A stretch of DNA of 47,170 nt from Faecalibacterium gallinarum (GCF_022180365.1 NZ_BQKV01000011.1:1-47170); one strand, 5' to 3'; counted from the first letter of the stretch, positions 8,101-18,144 are shown. Translations and numbers: made by a program. The notes: generated from the letters alone by a model not told the origin.

Positions 8101-8706
8101 CTCCTCGACAGCCTCCATGTTGCACATTTCCTTCAGGTCCTCGTAGTCCCACTTCTCGATCTTCTGGTACTCGTGAGAAGTACGGAAGCCGTCGAAGAAG
8201 TTCAGGAAGGGAACCTTGCCCTCAATGGCGCACAGGTGAGCGACGGGGGACAGGTCCATGACCTCCTGGACGGAGCTCTCGACCAGCATAGCGAAACCGG
8301 TCTGGCGGCAGGCCATAACGTCGCTGTGGTCGCCGAAGATGTTCAGCGACTGGGTAGCCACGGTACGTGCGGAAACATCGAACACGCAGGGCAGCTGCTC
8401 GGCAGCGATCTTGTACATGTTGGGGATCATCAGGAGCAGGCCCTGAGAAGCGGTGAAGGTGGTGGTGACGGCACCTGCACCCAGAGAGCCGTGGACAGCG
8501 CCAGCAGCGCCGGCCTCAGACTCCATCTCGACGACCTTGACCTGGTTGCCGAAGATGTTCTTCTGGCCTGCAGCCGACCACTGGTCGACCGAGTCAGCCA
8601 TCGGAGAAGACGGGGTAATAGGATAGATGGCGGCTACGTCCGTGTAGGCATATGCTACATGAGCGGCAGCGGTATTGCCATCCATGGTTTGCTTTGCTCT
8701 AGGCAT
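5161..8706 (-). CDS. nifJ: Pyruvate:ferredoxin (flavodoxin) oxidoreductase
   Basis: This single-chain enzyme converts pyruvate and CoA to acetyl-CoA and CO2, passing electrons to ferredoxin or flavodoxin; it is the central pyruvate-oxidising step in clostridial fermentation. The 1181-residue protein shows the family order: N-terminal pyrimidine-binding domain (YPITPSSPMAD near 28-38), CoA/transketolase-like domains, an inserted double 4Fe-4S ferredoxin (CVGCNQCAFVC and CMGCGECVTVC, about 695-770), then the TPP domain with CAGCAETAY, ATGCSSIWGG and GDGWAYDIGFGG. The start is ATG 8706 with GGAGGAAG upstream, since an earlier in-frame ATG would add sequence from the leader hairpin. Its codon use is very restricted, as expected for a highly expressed gene. 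It has its own promoter and terminator. Confidence 0.98.
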   Translation of the reverse strand: MPRAKQTMDGNTAAAHVAYAYTDVAAIYPITPSSPMADSVDQWSAAGQKNIFGNQVKVVEMESEAGAAGAVHGSLGAGAVTTTFTASQGLLLMIPNMYKIAAEQLPCVFDVSARTVATQSLNIFGDHSDVMACRQTGFAMLVESSVQEVMDLSPVAHLCAIEGKVPFLNFFDGFRTSHEYQKIEKWDYEDLKEMCNMEAVEEFRKKALNPENPKMRGSHENGDVFFQHREACNPVYEALPAVVEKYMAKINAKIGTNYDLFNYYGAPDADRVIVAMGSVCDVADEVIDYLNAKGEKVGIVKVRLYRPWVSASLLKVLPETVKKIAVLDRTKEPGALGEPLYLDVAATLREAGKNDIVLTGGRYGLGSKDTPPSSIFAVFTELAKDEPKARFTIGIVDDVTNLSLPEVKPAPITAALGTKECKFWGLGGDGTVGANKNSVKIIGDHTDKYVQAYFQYDSKKTGGVTISHLRFGDKPIRSPYYINQADFVACHTPAYVNMGMKMVQDVKPGGVFMINCQWTDEELGHHLNAEAKKYIADNNIQLYTINAIDKAIEIGMGKRTNTILQSAFFKLADVMPIDDAITFMKQAAQKSYGKKGQDVVEMNWKAIDAGVDAIHKVEVPASWSNPEADPAPKELTGRADLVKQIRDVMEPISRMDGDSLPVSAFAHNANGEWEQGASAYEKRGTAVNVPEWDASKCVGCNQCAFVCSHATIRPFQLTAEELAAAPAQTKSRDNKPANEYKFVMAVSPLDCMGCGECVTVCPTKAIQMVPQESQAAEQEVFDYCVANISKKPSKFADDTVIGSQFNQPLLEFSGSCAGCAETAYARLITQLFGEKMYISNATGCSSIWGGTASVSPYTVNKDSGHGPAWCNSLFEDNAEHGLGLYLGQKTVRDNLIKRIDEVANSEKASDELKAAYAKFIETKNNTKANDAPAKALIAELEKAAAAGCEKSAEILKSKQFIAKKSIWIFGGDGWAYDIGFGGLDHVLASGEDVNVMVFDTEMYSNTGGQASKASNIGEVCQFAAAGKEISKKSLAEIAMTYGYIYVAQIALGANMNQAVKAIAEAEAYPGPSLIIGYAPCELHGIKGGMTNCQVEMKKAVESGYWNLFTFNPALKAQGKNPFTLTSKAVDGEKYQNLLATETRYSRLTRAFPDRAKKLFEENQKAAEARYEHLTRLVELYK

Positions 8707-8750
8707 TTTTCTTCCTCCATGTTGTTGATTTAGGCACCTTTGCCCGGGGC

Positions 8751-8773
8751 AATATGCCCCGGCAGGGCATATT
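8751..8773 (-). promoter_or_regulatory. Perfect hairpin in the nifJ 5' leader
   Basis: AATATGCCC and GGGCATATT form a perfect 9-bp stem with a 5-base loop, between the promoter and the nifJ ribosome site. It could stabilise the mRNA or be a protein-binding dyad. It does not match the Rex consensus. Confidence 0.55.
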
Positions 8774-8804
8774 ACCCCCAAAAAGGCACGATTGCTTATA
8801 TATT

Positions 8805-8833
8805 ATAATAGCAAATTCAACTCCCAAAGTAAA
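8805..8833 (-). promoter_or_regulatory. Promoter of nifJ
   Basis: TTTACT and TATTAT with a 17-base spacer on the minus strand, in an AT-rich stretch that stands out from its surroundings. The rest of 8834-8965 holds nothing I can name. Confidence 0.6.
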
Positions 8834-8965
8834 CGCATACCCTCTGGTAAAACACACCAAGAATTCGGATAAAAATTTGTTATTTTTTTCGCTTTTCTCC
8901 CACGCAAGCCCTGCTGTCCCGGGGGGCGGGGGAGGGATTTTTCCGGCCCGGGGGGCGGTTTTGCG

Positions 8966-8994
8966 TTGACAGGGCCGCCCCCATGCCGTAAACT
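8966..8994 (+). promoter_or_regulatory. Promoter of the Nudix hydrolase gene
   Basis: A perfect TTGACA is followed after 17 bases by TAAACT, about 70 bases before the start codon. Confidence 0.7.
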
Positions 8995-9061
8995 GGGGGC
9001 AGAGAATTTATGCCGCAGGGCATGTATAAAATGGTTTTATTTTTAGAAAGGATCTGGGGCT

Positions 9062-9610
9062 ATGGACGTACATTTTGAGAAAACCCTTTCCAGCGAGGAG
9101 ATCTATGTGGGCAAGGTGTTCACAATTACCAGGGATCAGGCCCTTTTGGAAGATGGCAGCACTTCTCAGCGGGACGTGGTGCACCACCACGGCGGGGCCT
9201 GCATCCTGCCTTATTTTGAGGACGGCACCATCTGCATGGTGCGGCAGTTCCGCTACGCCATGCAGAAAGAGCTCTGGGAGCTGCCCGCCGGAAAACTGGA
9301 AAAAGACGAGAACCCCTTCGAGGCGGCCAAACGGGAGCTGAACGAGGAGTGCGGCCTGACGGCGGATGAGTACATCTCCCTGGGCGAGCTCTACCCCACA
9401 GTGGGCTACGACACCGAGGTGATCTATACCTGGATCGCCCGGGGCCTCCACTCGGCCCAGATGCACCTGGACGGCGACGAATTTTTGACCCCCGAGCGGG
9501 TCCCCCTGGAAAAAGCCTATCAGATGGTGCTGGCGGGGGAGATCTGCGACGCCAAAACCGTGGCAGGCATCCTCAAACTGAAAGCCCTCATCGCCGAGGG
9601 GAAGATCTGA
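9062..9610 (+). CDS. Nudix hydrolase, ADP-ribose pyrophosphatase type
   Basis: Nudix enzymes of this group hydrolyse ADP-ribose and related nucleoside diphosphate sugars to AMP and ribose phosphate. The 182-residue protein has the complete Nudix box, G-x5-E-x7-REL-x-EE-x-GL, starting at GKLEKDENPF (about residue 79); the REL-x-EE glutamates bind the catalytic metals. The upstream VRQFRYAM and downstream LYPTVGYDTE segments are typical of the ADP-ribose pyrophosphatase subgroup. AAAGGA precedes the ATG. It is monocistronic, with its own promoter, a dispersed hairpin repeat just after the stop and a terminator beyond that. Exact substrate is inferred from the subgroup. Confidence 0.92.
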   Translation: MDVHFEKTLSSEEIYVGKVFTITRDQALLEDGSTSQRDVVHHHGGACILPYFEDGTICMVRQFRYAMQKELWELPAGKLEKDENPFEAAKRELNEECGLTADEYISLGELYPTVGYDTEVIYTWIARGLHSAQMHLDGDEFLTPERVPLEKAYQMVLAGEICDAKTVAGILKLKALIAEGKI

Positions 9611-9630
9611 GGCGGGGAGTGGGGATGCGA

Positions 9631-9672
9631 TGCCGCTTTTTCGAGAAAAAGCGGCGCAAAAAGCGTTTCAGA
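9631..9672 (+). repeat. Dispersed 3'-UTR hairpin repeat, copy A4
   Basis: GCCGCTTTTTCGAGAAAAAG and the following GCGGCGCAAAAAGCGTTTC match the family, 20 bases after the Nudix stop and in the same sense as that gene. Confidence 0.8.
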
Positions 9673-9733
9673 CAGAAATCCTTCCTCGTTTTTTAAAATT
9701 CCTCACACTATCTTAAACCACCGCTGGATAAAA

Positions 9734-9770
9734 CAGCACGGCAGCCATTACGCTGCCGTGCTGAACTCTA
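9734..9770. terminator. Bidirectional terminator between convergent genes
   Basis: A perfect 12-bp stem (CAGCACGGCAGC/GCTGCCGTGCTG) with a 6-base loop is flanked by T-rich sequence on both strands. It serves the Nudix gene and the leftward lipoprotein gene. Confidence 0.85.
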
Positions 9771-9777
9771 TTTTTCT

Positions 9778-11016
9778 TTAGAATGTAAACCAGCCTGCAA
9801 GGGATTGATTCGCTTTCATCAGGTCTTTAATGACTGCCATATCGCTTTCCCATTGATTAAAGCTCAGCACACCATCAATTTTTGTGTGCTCCACATCGTT
9901 ATCATTATAGAACAGTCCGCAGTATTCCCAATTTTCCACTCGGTTGAGCCTCTCGATCAACTGCGCTTCTGTCTCGACGCCTGTGCCGTAGTACACATAT
10001 ACTTTGTCCGCTGCGGTCGCCAGGGCATCCGATGCAACGGTCTTTACCGAATCAGAAAACCGGATATAAGTCAAACCGCTTTGTTTAAATGCGCCAAGGC
10101 CAAGATGAACGATGCTCTGCAAGTCGGCAATTTGAAGGCTGGCGCACTGATGAAACGCCCTTTCTCCGATGGAAGCCACCTTTTCCAGATTGATGTCTTT
10201 CAGTTTGGGGCAATTATAAAAGGCATCCTCCAGGATGTTCATAGAGCGGTCGGGCAGCACAACGCTTGTCAGCTCCGAACAAACGCCAAAAGCAAATTGA
10301 GGCAAATCGTTTTGCAGACCATTCAGATCCATTTCCGCCAGACTGGAGCAATTATAAAACGCATATTCGCCAATGCTGGAAATATTTTCGGTACCCTGGA
10401 TTGTTTTCAGCGATGTGCAGTACTGAAATGCACTTTCCCCCACGTTGGTGGTATCGGCCAAAATCACCGTGTCCAGGTTTTGGCAATTATAAAATGCATT
10501 TTTACCAATGTTGGTTGTACCAGTACCGACAAAAATGACCTTGTCCAGGTTATAGCAGCCAGAAAATGTGCCTTCTACCACGGTGCTTCTCCCCAAATTA
10601 CTCCCGCTTCCGTCCTGAATCGTGACATTTGCGGGCAAATAAACTTCTTGCAGAGAGAGCACGTCCTTAAATGCGTTTCCTTCAATGGTCAAATTCAAGC
10701 ATTCGCTCATGTCCACTTTTGGGATGGTATTTCCCATCTGATCCACAATCTCTGCCGTTATTTCCTGAACTTCACCTGGCACTTTGATTGTGTTGCCGTC
10801 AATCCAGGTAGATGGGTCACTGGCATCGGGGGCGTCGGCATCGCTGCCTTCATTGTCTTCGCCTGGAGAATCTGTATCGCTGCTGCCCGGCGTATTTTGA
10901 TCCGAATCACCGGATGAGCTGCCGCCCGAGCTGCCGCATCCCGTCATCGTAAAAACGAGGCCAAGCACCACCAGCATCACCGCAACTGCTTGCAAGAGAT
11001 CTTTCCATTTTTTCAT
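9778..11016 (-). CDS. Leucine-rich-repeat (BspA/LRR_5 type) surface lipoprotein
   Basis: The 412-residue product begins with a lipoprotein signal peptide ending in the lipobox MTGC (about 24-27), then a Gly/Ser/Asp-rich spacer to about residue 70. The rest is a run of LRR_5 repeats with the pattern AFYNC-x-L-x-x-I/V seen many times (for example KNAFYNCQNL, EYAFYNCSSL, EDAFYNCPKL). Such proteins are usually exported and mediate binding to surfaces or other cells. The gene is visibly AT-richer than its neighbours and uses more A/T-ending codons, consistent with transfer or relaxed selection. ATG with AAGGAGAAT upstream; own promoter and terminator. The ligand is unknown. Confidence 0.92.
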   Translation of the reverse strand: MKKWKDLLQAVAVMLVVLGLVFTMTGCGSSGGSSSGDSDQNTPGSSDTDSPGEDNEGSDADAPDASDPSTWIDGNTIKVPGEVQEITAEIVDQMGNTIPKVDMSECLNLTIEGNAFKDVLSLQEVYLPANVTIQDGSGSNLGRSTVVEGTFSGCYNLDKVIFVGTGTTNIGKNAFYNCQNLDTVILADTTNVGESAFQYCTSLKTIQGTENISSIGEYAFYNCSSLAEMDLNGLQNDLPQFAFGVCSELTSVVLPDRSMNILEDAFYNCPKLKDINLEKVASIGERAFHQCASLQIADLQSIVHLGLGAFKQSGLTYIRFSDSVKTVASDALATAADKVYVYYGTGVETEAQLIERLNRVENWEYCGLFYNDNDVEHTKIDGVLSFNQWESDMAVIKDLMKANQSLAGWFTF

Positions 11017-11090
11017 GATTCATTCTCCTTTTTTTTCTTTGACATCCTTGTGTATAGACCGCTGCCTTGATCGGCGGCGTCTTTGATAAT

Positions 11091-11119
11091 AATATAACAT
11101 TCTCTTTTTTCTCCTGCAA
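11091..11119 (-). promoter_or_regulatory. Promoter of the LRR lipoprotein gene
   Basis: TTGCAG and TATATT with a 17-base spacer on the minus strand. A weaker rightward pair (TTGATC 11067, TAATAT 11090) overlaps it and could drive the RluA-like gene. Confidence 0.5.
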
Positions 11120-11200
11120 TGCAGAAAACGCGCCTTTATTTTGTACGTATAGACGATTTTTTAGAAATTTAGCCACTTCTTTCAGAAAGGATATTTCGCC

Positions 11201-11917
11201 ATGTTTGACCCCAAAGAACTCCCCCTCCTCTACGAGGACGAGGCGCTGATCGTCCTGAACAAACCCGCGGGCCTCACCAGCGAGGAGGGGGTTCCCGCCC
11301 TGCTCCGGACCCTCTGGGGGAAACCGGAAGCCTATGTGGGGGTGGTCCACCGGCTGGACACTGGGGTGTCGGGGCTGATGGTCTACGCCAAAACTCCAGC
11401 CGCCGCAGCAGCCCTGGGCCGTCAGATCACCCAGAGCCAGCAAGCCTACACCCAGCGTGACGGGGGTGAATCAGCCGGAGAAAATCCCCAGTTTGTCAAG
11501 CGGTATCGGGCGGTGATTGCCGGCGGGCCGGACGAGGCCCTGGCCAAAGAGGGCGTTCTACGGGATTACCTCTTTAAGGACAGCCGCAAGGGCCGGGTTT
11601 ACCCGGTGTCTCGCCCCCGCAAGGGGGTGCGGGAGGCGGTGCTGGAATACCGGATCGCCGCCACAGCCCCCGGCCCGGAGGAGAACACCCGGTTCAGCCT
11701 GGCAGAAATCACCCTCCACACCGGCCGCACCCACCAGATCCGGGTCCAGTTTGCCAGCCGGAAACACCCTCTCTGGGGGGATGGAAAATACGGCAGCCGC
11801 CAGAAAGGCTCCCTGGCCCTTCAGAGCGCGGGGCTGGCGTTTCGCCACCCGGTGAGCGGGAAAGAGATGGTTTTCACCCTGCCCGCCCCCGCCGGACTGC
11901 CCTGGGAGTTGTTTTAA
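11201..11917 (+). CDS. RluA-family RNA pseudouridine synthase
   Basis: This family isomerises uridine to pseudouridine in rRNA or tRNA. The 238-residue protein has NKPAGL (about 22-27), the catalytic motif HRLDTGVSG (about 50-58; the D is the nucleophile) and the late TGRTHQIRVQ motif. There is no N-terminal S4 domain, so it is the short RluA/RluC-like form without that extra RNA-binding part. Between the catalytic motif and FVKRYRAVIAGG lies a short hydrophilic insertion (TQRDGGESAGENPQ). AGAAAGGA precedes the ATG. The modified site cannot be told from sequence alone. Confidence 0.92.
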   Translation: MFDPKELPLLYEDEALIVLNKPAGLTSEEGVPALLRTLWGKPEAYVGVVHRLDTGVSGLMVYAKTPAAAAALGRQITQSQQAYTQRDGGESAGENPQFVKRYRAVIAGGPDEALAKEGVLRDYLFKDSRKGRVYPVSRPRKGVREAVLEYRIAATAPGPEENTRFSLAEITLHTGRTHQIRVQFASRKHPLWGDGKYGSRQKGSLALQSAGLAFRHPVSGKEMVFTLPAPAGLPWELF

Positions 11918-11944
11918 TTCGCTCTTTCCCAGGGAAAACTTCTC

Positions 11945-11973
11945 TGGACAGGTCCCGCTGCATATGGTATAAT
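11945..11973 (+). promoter_or_regulatory. Promoter of the mntP riboswitch transcript
   Basis: TGGACA, 17 bases, and a perfect TATAAT preceded by TGG (extended -10). It overlaps the RluA stop region by only a short distance and sits about 25 bases before the riboswitch. Confidence 0.8.
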
Positions 11974-11991
11974 GGCAGAACAATCAAAACC

Positions 11992-12136
11992 CGTGAGGGA
12001 GTAGCAAACGCCTTTTGAAAGGCGCAGCAAGTCAACATACTGGCCCTGGTCCGGCCTGGCTTTGCTTTAAATTGCGAGACTCATGTACGATGTTCAGCGC
12101 GTGCGCGGCAGGGTACATGGAGTCTGTCCAAAAATG
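11992..12136 (+). promoter_or_regulatory. yybP-ykoY manganese riboswitch
   Basis: The two conserved loops of this Mn2+-sensing aptamer are visible: GAGGGAGTAGCAAACG at the 5' side and GCGAGACTCATGTACG on the 3' side, with GCGCAGCAAGTCAACATAC between them. AGACTCATGTAC can pair with GTACATGGAGTCT further down, giving a long switching helix. The following gene encodes an MntP-type Mn2+ exporter, the classic partner of this class. Confidence 0.85.
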
Positions 12137-12144
12137 GAATCTCT

Positions 12145-12180
12145 AAACCCGGATGCCCCGCTGCATCCGGGTTTTGTTCT
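12145..12180 (+). terminator. Conditional terminator of the manganese riboswitch
   Basis: AAACCCGGATGC and GCATCCGGGTTT form a 12-bp stem with a 6-base loop followed by TGTTCT, ahead of the mntP ribosome site. Mn2+ binding would be expected to prevent termination. Confidence 0.75.
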
Positions 12181-12222
12181 GCCCAGAAATCTGCTTTGGA
12201 ACGTACATCGGAGGAAACAAAA

Positions 12223-12801
12223 ATGGAATGGAGCTTAGTCTTTTTTGTCAACAGCACCCTTTTGGGGGTGGGGCTGGCCATGGACGCTTTCTCAGTGTCC
12301 CTGGCCAACGGCCTCCACGAACCCAGGATGAAACAGGGCAGGATGGCCCGGATCGCTGGGGTGTTCGCGGGGTTTCAGGCAGCCATGCCCCTTTTGGGCT
12401 GGCTCTGCGTCCGAACGGTTCTGGAGTGGTTCAGCGCCTTTGAACAGTTTATCCCCTGGATCGCCCTGCTTTTGCTGGGGTACATCGGCGGCAAAATGCT
12501 GCTGGAGGGAATCCGGGGCGGGGAGGAGGCCGAGCCCCCGGCCCTGGGGATGAAAGCCCTGCTGGTGCAGGGGGTGGCCACCTCCATTGACGCGCTGTCG
12601 GTGGGTTTCACCATCTCGGAATACGGTCTGGTGATGGCCCTGGTTTGTGCGGCCATCATTGCGGCGGTGACCTTTGTAATCTGTATGGCCGGCCTCCAGC
12701 TGGGCAAGACCTTCGGCACCAAACTTGCCGGCAAGGCTTCGGTGCTGGGGGGCGTGATCCTGATTGGCATCGGGATCGAGATTTTCCTCACCTCGCTGTA
12801 A
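12223..12801 (+). CDS. mntP: Manganese efflux pump MntP
   Basis: MntP exports excess Mn2+ across the cytoplasmic membrane. The 192-residue protein has six hydrophobic segments and the paired acidic motifs of the family: AMDAFSVSLANG near residue 20 and ATSIDALSVGF near residue 120, which form the ion path. ATG 12223 is preceded by GGAGGAAAC; an upstream in-frame TTG would overlap the leader and is not needed. The manganese riboswitch and conditional terminator upstream fit induction by high Mn2+. A bidirectional terminator separates it from gyrA. Confidence 0.96.
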   Translation: MEWSLVFFVNSTLLGVGLAMDAFSVSLANGLHEPRMKQGRMARIAGVFAGFQAAMPLLGWLCVRTVLEWFSAFEQFIPWIALLLLGYIGGKMLLEGIRGGEEAEPPALGMKALLVQGVATSIDALSVGFTISEYGLVMALVCAAIIAAVTFVICMAGLQLGKTFGTKLAGKASVLGGVILIGIGIEIFLTSL

Positions 12802-12818
12802 AAATTCATCTACAAAAT

Positions 12819-12862
12819 AAAACAGGAGCCTCCCCGCAACGGCTGGGAAAGCTCCTGTTTTT
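12819..12862. terminator. Bidirectional terminator between mntP and gyrA
   Basis: AAACAGGAGC and GCTCCTGTTT form a stem with A-rich sequence on the left and T-rich sequence on the right, suitable for both converging genes. Confidence 0.8.
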
Positions 12863-12887
12863 CATTTATTTTATTTCAGCTGAGGGA

Positions 12888-15476
12888 TTATTCCTCGTCG
12901 GTGGGGTCGTCCTGGGCGGGGGCCTCGGCAGCGGCGGCTGCGTCGGCGGCCTCCAGGGCGGCCAGCTGCTCGGCGGTGGGCTCAGCGTCATCTCCGGCCT
13001 CTACCTCCGGCTTGACCGTCTCGGCCTCATCGTCGTGGTCGGTGCGGGCCACAACCATGACCTTGTCGGTTTCGCCCAGGCGCATAACCCGGACGCCGCT
13101 GCCGTACCGGCTCTGAACGGTGATGTCCGCCGCGTGCATCCGGATGATGATGCCCTCCTGGCTGCTCAGCAGCACGTCGTCGGTCTCATCCACAATCTTA
13201 ACGCCGGCCACCTTGTCCTTGGCGGAGTCGTAGTTGCGGATGCCCTTGCCGCCCCGGGCGGTGACACGGTAGCTCTCGATCTCGGAGCGGCGGCCCTTGC
13301 CCTGTTCGGTGACGGTGAGGACGGTGCCGCTGGGACGGCAGATGCAGACACCCACGACTTCGTCCCCCTCGGCCAGACGGATGGCTCGGACGCCGTGGCC
13401 GCCGCGGCCCATGGGCCGGGCGTCGCTCTCGGCGAACCGGATGGCCTGGCCGTTCCGGGTGGCCACGATCAGCATATCGCTGCCGGTGGTCAGACGGGTC
13501 CAGGCCAGGGCGTCGCCCTCGTTCAGGGCAATGCCGATCAGGCCGTTTTTGCGGATGTTGGCGTACTGGGCCAGGGGGGTCCGCTTGATCAGGCCCTGTT
13601 TGGTCACCATGGTGACAAAGCCGCCCTCGCCCGCCTCTTCGGTGTTCTGGCGGAGCATATTGGTGACCTTTTCGCCCTCGGCCAGGGGCAGCAGGTTGAT
13701 GATGTTGGTGCCCTTGCTGGTGCGGCTGCCCTCGGCGATGGTGTAGCCCTTCAGCCGGAAAACACGGCCCCGGTTGGTGACAAAGAGAATGTGGTCATGG
13801 GTGGAGCCCACGAACAGCTCCTTGACAATGTCCTCTTCCTTCCGGGTCATGCCGGCAATGCCCCGGCCGCCCCGGTGCTGGGCCTGGTAGGTAGCCTTGG
13901 GCTGGCGCTTGATATAGCCCGCCTCGGTGAGGGTGTAGACGCACTGTTCCTCGGGGATCAGGTCCTCGATGTCCACCTCGCCGGAGACCGACTGGATCTC
14001 GGTGCGGCGGTCGTCGGCAAAGCGGCGCTTGATGTCCAAAAGCTCGTCCTTAACGATGGCCAGAACCCGGCTGTCATGGGCCAAAATGTCCTTCCAGTCC
14101 TCGATCTTGGCCCGCAGGGTGGACAACTCTTCCTCGATCTTGAGGATTTCCAGACCAGCCAGACGGCCCAGCTGCAGCTTCACGATGGCGTCGGCCTGGG
14201 GATCGTCGAAGCCGAACTTTTCCATAATAGCCGCCTTGGCCTCGGCCATGCCGCCCTTGCAGGAGCGGATGGTGGCGATCAGCTCATCCACGATATCGGT
14301 GGCTTTCTTGAGGCCCTCCAGAATATGGGCCCGCTCCTCGGCCTTTCGCAGGTCGTACTGGGTGCGGCGGCGGATGACCTCGTCCTGGAACTCCACATAC
14401 TTCTGGATCATCTGCTTGAGGGTCAGCACCCGGGGGACCTTGTGGTCAATGGCGATCATGATGACGCCTACGGTGTCCTGAAGCTGGGTGTACTGATACA
14501 GCTGGTTCAGCACCACCTGGGGGTTGGCCTCTTTGCGGACGTCAATGACGATCCGCATCCCCTTGCGGTTGGTCTCGTCGTTCAGGTCGGTGATGCCCTC
14601 GATCCGCTTGTTCTTGACCAGCTCGGCGATGCTCTCAATCAGCCGGGCCTTGTTGACCATATAGGGGATCTCGGTAACCACGATCTGGTACCGGCCGTTC
14701 TTCTTTTCCTCGATGGTGGCCCGGCCCCGGAGGGTAATCTTGCCCCGGCCGGTGGCATAGGCGGCCCGGATGCCGCTGCGGCCCATGATGATGCCGGCGG
14801 TGGGGAAGTCGGGTCCCTTGATGTGCTCCATCAGGCCCGCCAGGTCGATGTCGGGGTTTTCGATATAGGCCACGCAGCCGTCGATGACCTCGCCCAGGTT
14901 ATGGGGCGGAATATTGGTGGCCATACCGACGGCAATGCCCTGGCTGCCGTTGACCAGGAGGTTCGGGAACCGGCTGGGCAGGACGCTGGGTTCCTTCTTG
15001 GTCTCGTCAAAGTTGGGGTCCCAGTTGACGGTATCCTTGTCGATGTCGGTGAGCATTTCCACCGCCATCTTGCTCATACGGGCCTCGGTGTACCGGTAAG
15101 CAGCGGCGGGGTCGCCGTCCACAGAACCGAAGTTACCCTGGCCATCCACCAGCGGGTAGCGGAGGGAGAAATCCTGAGCCAGGCGAACCATGGCGTCGTA
15201 GACTGAAGCGTCGCCGTGGGGGTGGTAAGAGCCCAGCACCGCACCGACGGTGTCGGCGGATTTGCGGTAGGCGTGGCTGGGGTCGTTGCCGCGCTCGTGC
15301 ATGGTGTAGAGAATGCGGCGGTGGACGGGCTTCAAGCCGTCCCGGACGTCCGGCAGGGCGCGGGAGACGATGACCGACATCGAATAATCGAGGAAGGCCG
15401 TCTCGATCTCCTTTTTCACATCACGGATGATTTTCTTTGTACCCGTGCCGGGGATCATGACATAATCTTCTTCCAT
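12888..15476 (-). CDS. gyrA: DNA gyrase subunit A
   Basis: GyrA carries the breakage-reunion activity of gyrase, which introduces negative supercoils with GyrB. The 862-residue protein shows the N-terminal winged helix and tower, the catalytic tyrosine in AYRYTEARM (about 130), and a C-terminal beta-pinwheel with a GyrA box, QHRGGRG. The quinolone-determining region reads [17 protein letters not shown]: the position equivalent to E. coli Ser83 is Ala, as in mycobacteria, and Ser follows. The last 40 residues are a low-complexity Ala/Asp/Glu tail. It is the last gene of the leftward dnaA-gyrA group, 190 bases after gyrB, with a dispersed hairpin repeat in the gap. Confidence 0.98.
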   Translation of the reverse strand: MEEDYVMIPGTGTKKIIRDVKKEIETAFLDYSMSVIVSRALPDVRDGLKPVHRRILYTMHERGNDPSHAYRKSADTVGAVLGSYHPHGDASVYDAMVRLAQDFSLRYPLVDGQGNFGSVDGDPAAAYRYTEARMSKMAVEMLTDIDKDTVNWDPNFDETKKEPSVLPSRFPNLLVNGSQGIAVGMATNIPPHNLGEVIDGCVAYIENPDIDLAGLMEHIKGPDFPTAGIIMGRSGIRAAYATGRGKITLRGRATIEEKKNGRYQIVVTEIPYMVNKARLIESIAELVKNKRIEGITDLNDETNRKGMRIVIDVRKEANPQVVLNQLYQYTQLQDTVGVIMIAIDHKVPRVLTLKQMIQKYVEFQDEVIRRRTQYDLRKAEERAHILEGLKKATDIVDELIATIRSCKGGMAEAKAAIMEKFGFDDPQADAIVKLQLGRLAGLEILKIEEELSTLRAKIEDWKDILAHDSRVLAIVKDELLDIKRRFADDRRTEIQSVSGEVDIEDLIPEEQCVYTLTEAGYIKRQPKATYQAQHRGGRGIAGMTRKEEDIVKELFVGSTHDHILFVTNRGRVFRLKGYTIAEGSRTSKGTNIINLLPLAEGEKVTNMLRQNTEEAGEGGFVTMVTKQGLIKRTPLAQYANIRKNGLIGIALNEGDALAWTRLTTGSDMLIVATRNGQAIRFAESDARPMGRGGHGVRAIRLAEGDEVVGVCICRPSGTVLTVTEQGKGRRSEIESYRVTARGGKGIRNYDSAKDKVAGVKIVDETDDVLLSSQEGIIIRMHAADITVQSRYGSGVRVMRLGETDKVMVVARTDHDDEAETVKPEVEAGDDAEPTAEQLAALEAADAAAAAEAPAQDDPTDEE

Positions 15477-15601
15477 AGTTCCTCCAAGTATACGAGAAGG
15501 TTTATTTTACGCGTTGTATTTGAAAAAGTAAGGACCAAACGGGGAGGATAGGGGTTTTTTATCTCCAAAACCTTCTCAAAACCACAGAATGTAGTTTGGG
15601 T

Positions 15602-15640
15602 TTGAAAAGTTTTTGCGCCGCTTTTTTCAAAAAAGCGGCA
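15602..15640 (-). repeat. Dispersed 3'-UTR hairpin repeat, copy A2
   Basis: In the sense of gyrB this reads GCCGC-T6-GA-A6-GCGGC then GCAAAAACTTTTC, starting 26 bases after the gyrB stop. A further conserved part, ending GGGTTTG on the plus strand, extends to about 15576 and resembles the flank of copy A1. Confidence 0.85.
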
Positions 15641-15665
15641 ATTCCCCGCGGCAAACCGTTTTTTC

Positions 15666-17720
<2,055 letters not shown>

Positions 17721-17725
17721 TCAAA

Positions 17726-17757
17726 CGGTTCCGCTTGTTTTAAAAACAGGCGAACCG
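17726..17757 (-). terminator. Inverted repeat between remB and gyrB
   Basis: CGGTTC-GC-TGTTTT is mirrored by AAAACA-GC-GAACCG over about 15 bp. On the minus strand it is followed by TTTGAATAC, so it could be a weak terminator after remB or a gyrB control site. Confidence 0.45.
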
Positions 17758-17786
17758 GAAGTGATCTGTATGTTCTTTTTTCCCTC

Positions 17787-18131
17787 TCAGTGTAAATCCC
17801 CGAAGGGCGGGGGAGGAGTATGTCCTTTTACCCTCGGTTTTTCGGGCGATTCACCCCGGCCGGGGAGCAGCGCCTCCTCGGGCAGCTCCCGCTCGGCGCG
17901 CCGCTTCAGCGCCGCGGAGGAGAGCTCGGACAGATAGACCGTATCCACCGGCGCATCCGCCAGGACAAAACTCTGGGGCAGCTCGTCCGACAGGCTGACC
18001 ACCGCACCGTTTTTCTGGGCATAGTCCAGAAACTCCCGTCCCCGGGGGGAGACGGTGGTGGTTTCCAGATTAAAAATCCCCAGAATCGCCCGGGTGTTCA
18101 GGACATAATCCCGGCCCAGATGCAGATACAT
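17787..18131 (-). CDS. remB: RemB/DUF370 family regulator (YaaB)
   Basis: This 114-residue protein matches the extracellular matrix regulator RemA/RemB (DUF370) family, small DNA-binding ring proteins. The family start MYLHLGRDYVLNTRAILGIF is clear, as is the FVLADAP...VYLSELSS region (about 56-73). Its place between recF and gyrB is the same as yaaB in Bacillus subtilis, which supports the name. The C-terminal 35 residues (KRRAERELPEE onward) are charged and not conserved in the family. It starts 13 bases after the recF stop, in the same operon. Confidence 0.9.
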   Translation of the reverse strand: MYLHLGRDYVLNTRAILGIFNLETTTVSPRGREFLDYAQKNGAVVSLSDELPQSFVLADAPVDTVYLSELSSAALKRRAERELPEEALLPGRGESPEKPRVKGHTPPPPFGDLH

Positions 18132-18144
18132 GGTCTTTCCCCCT

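Noticed and set aside
4891-8733. 1280-codon open frame on the plus strand opposite nifJ
   Set aside because: It is the antisense of the nifJ codons, rich in Leu/Gly/Val/Asp by reading GC-rich codons backwards. No ribosome site or domain; nifJ is certain.
12645-15206. 853-codon open frame opposite gyrA
   Set aside because: Antisense shadow of gyrA with the same biased composition and no recognisable domain.
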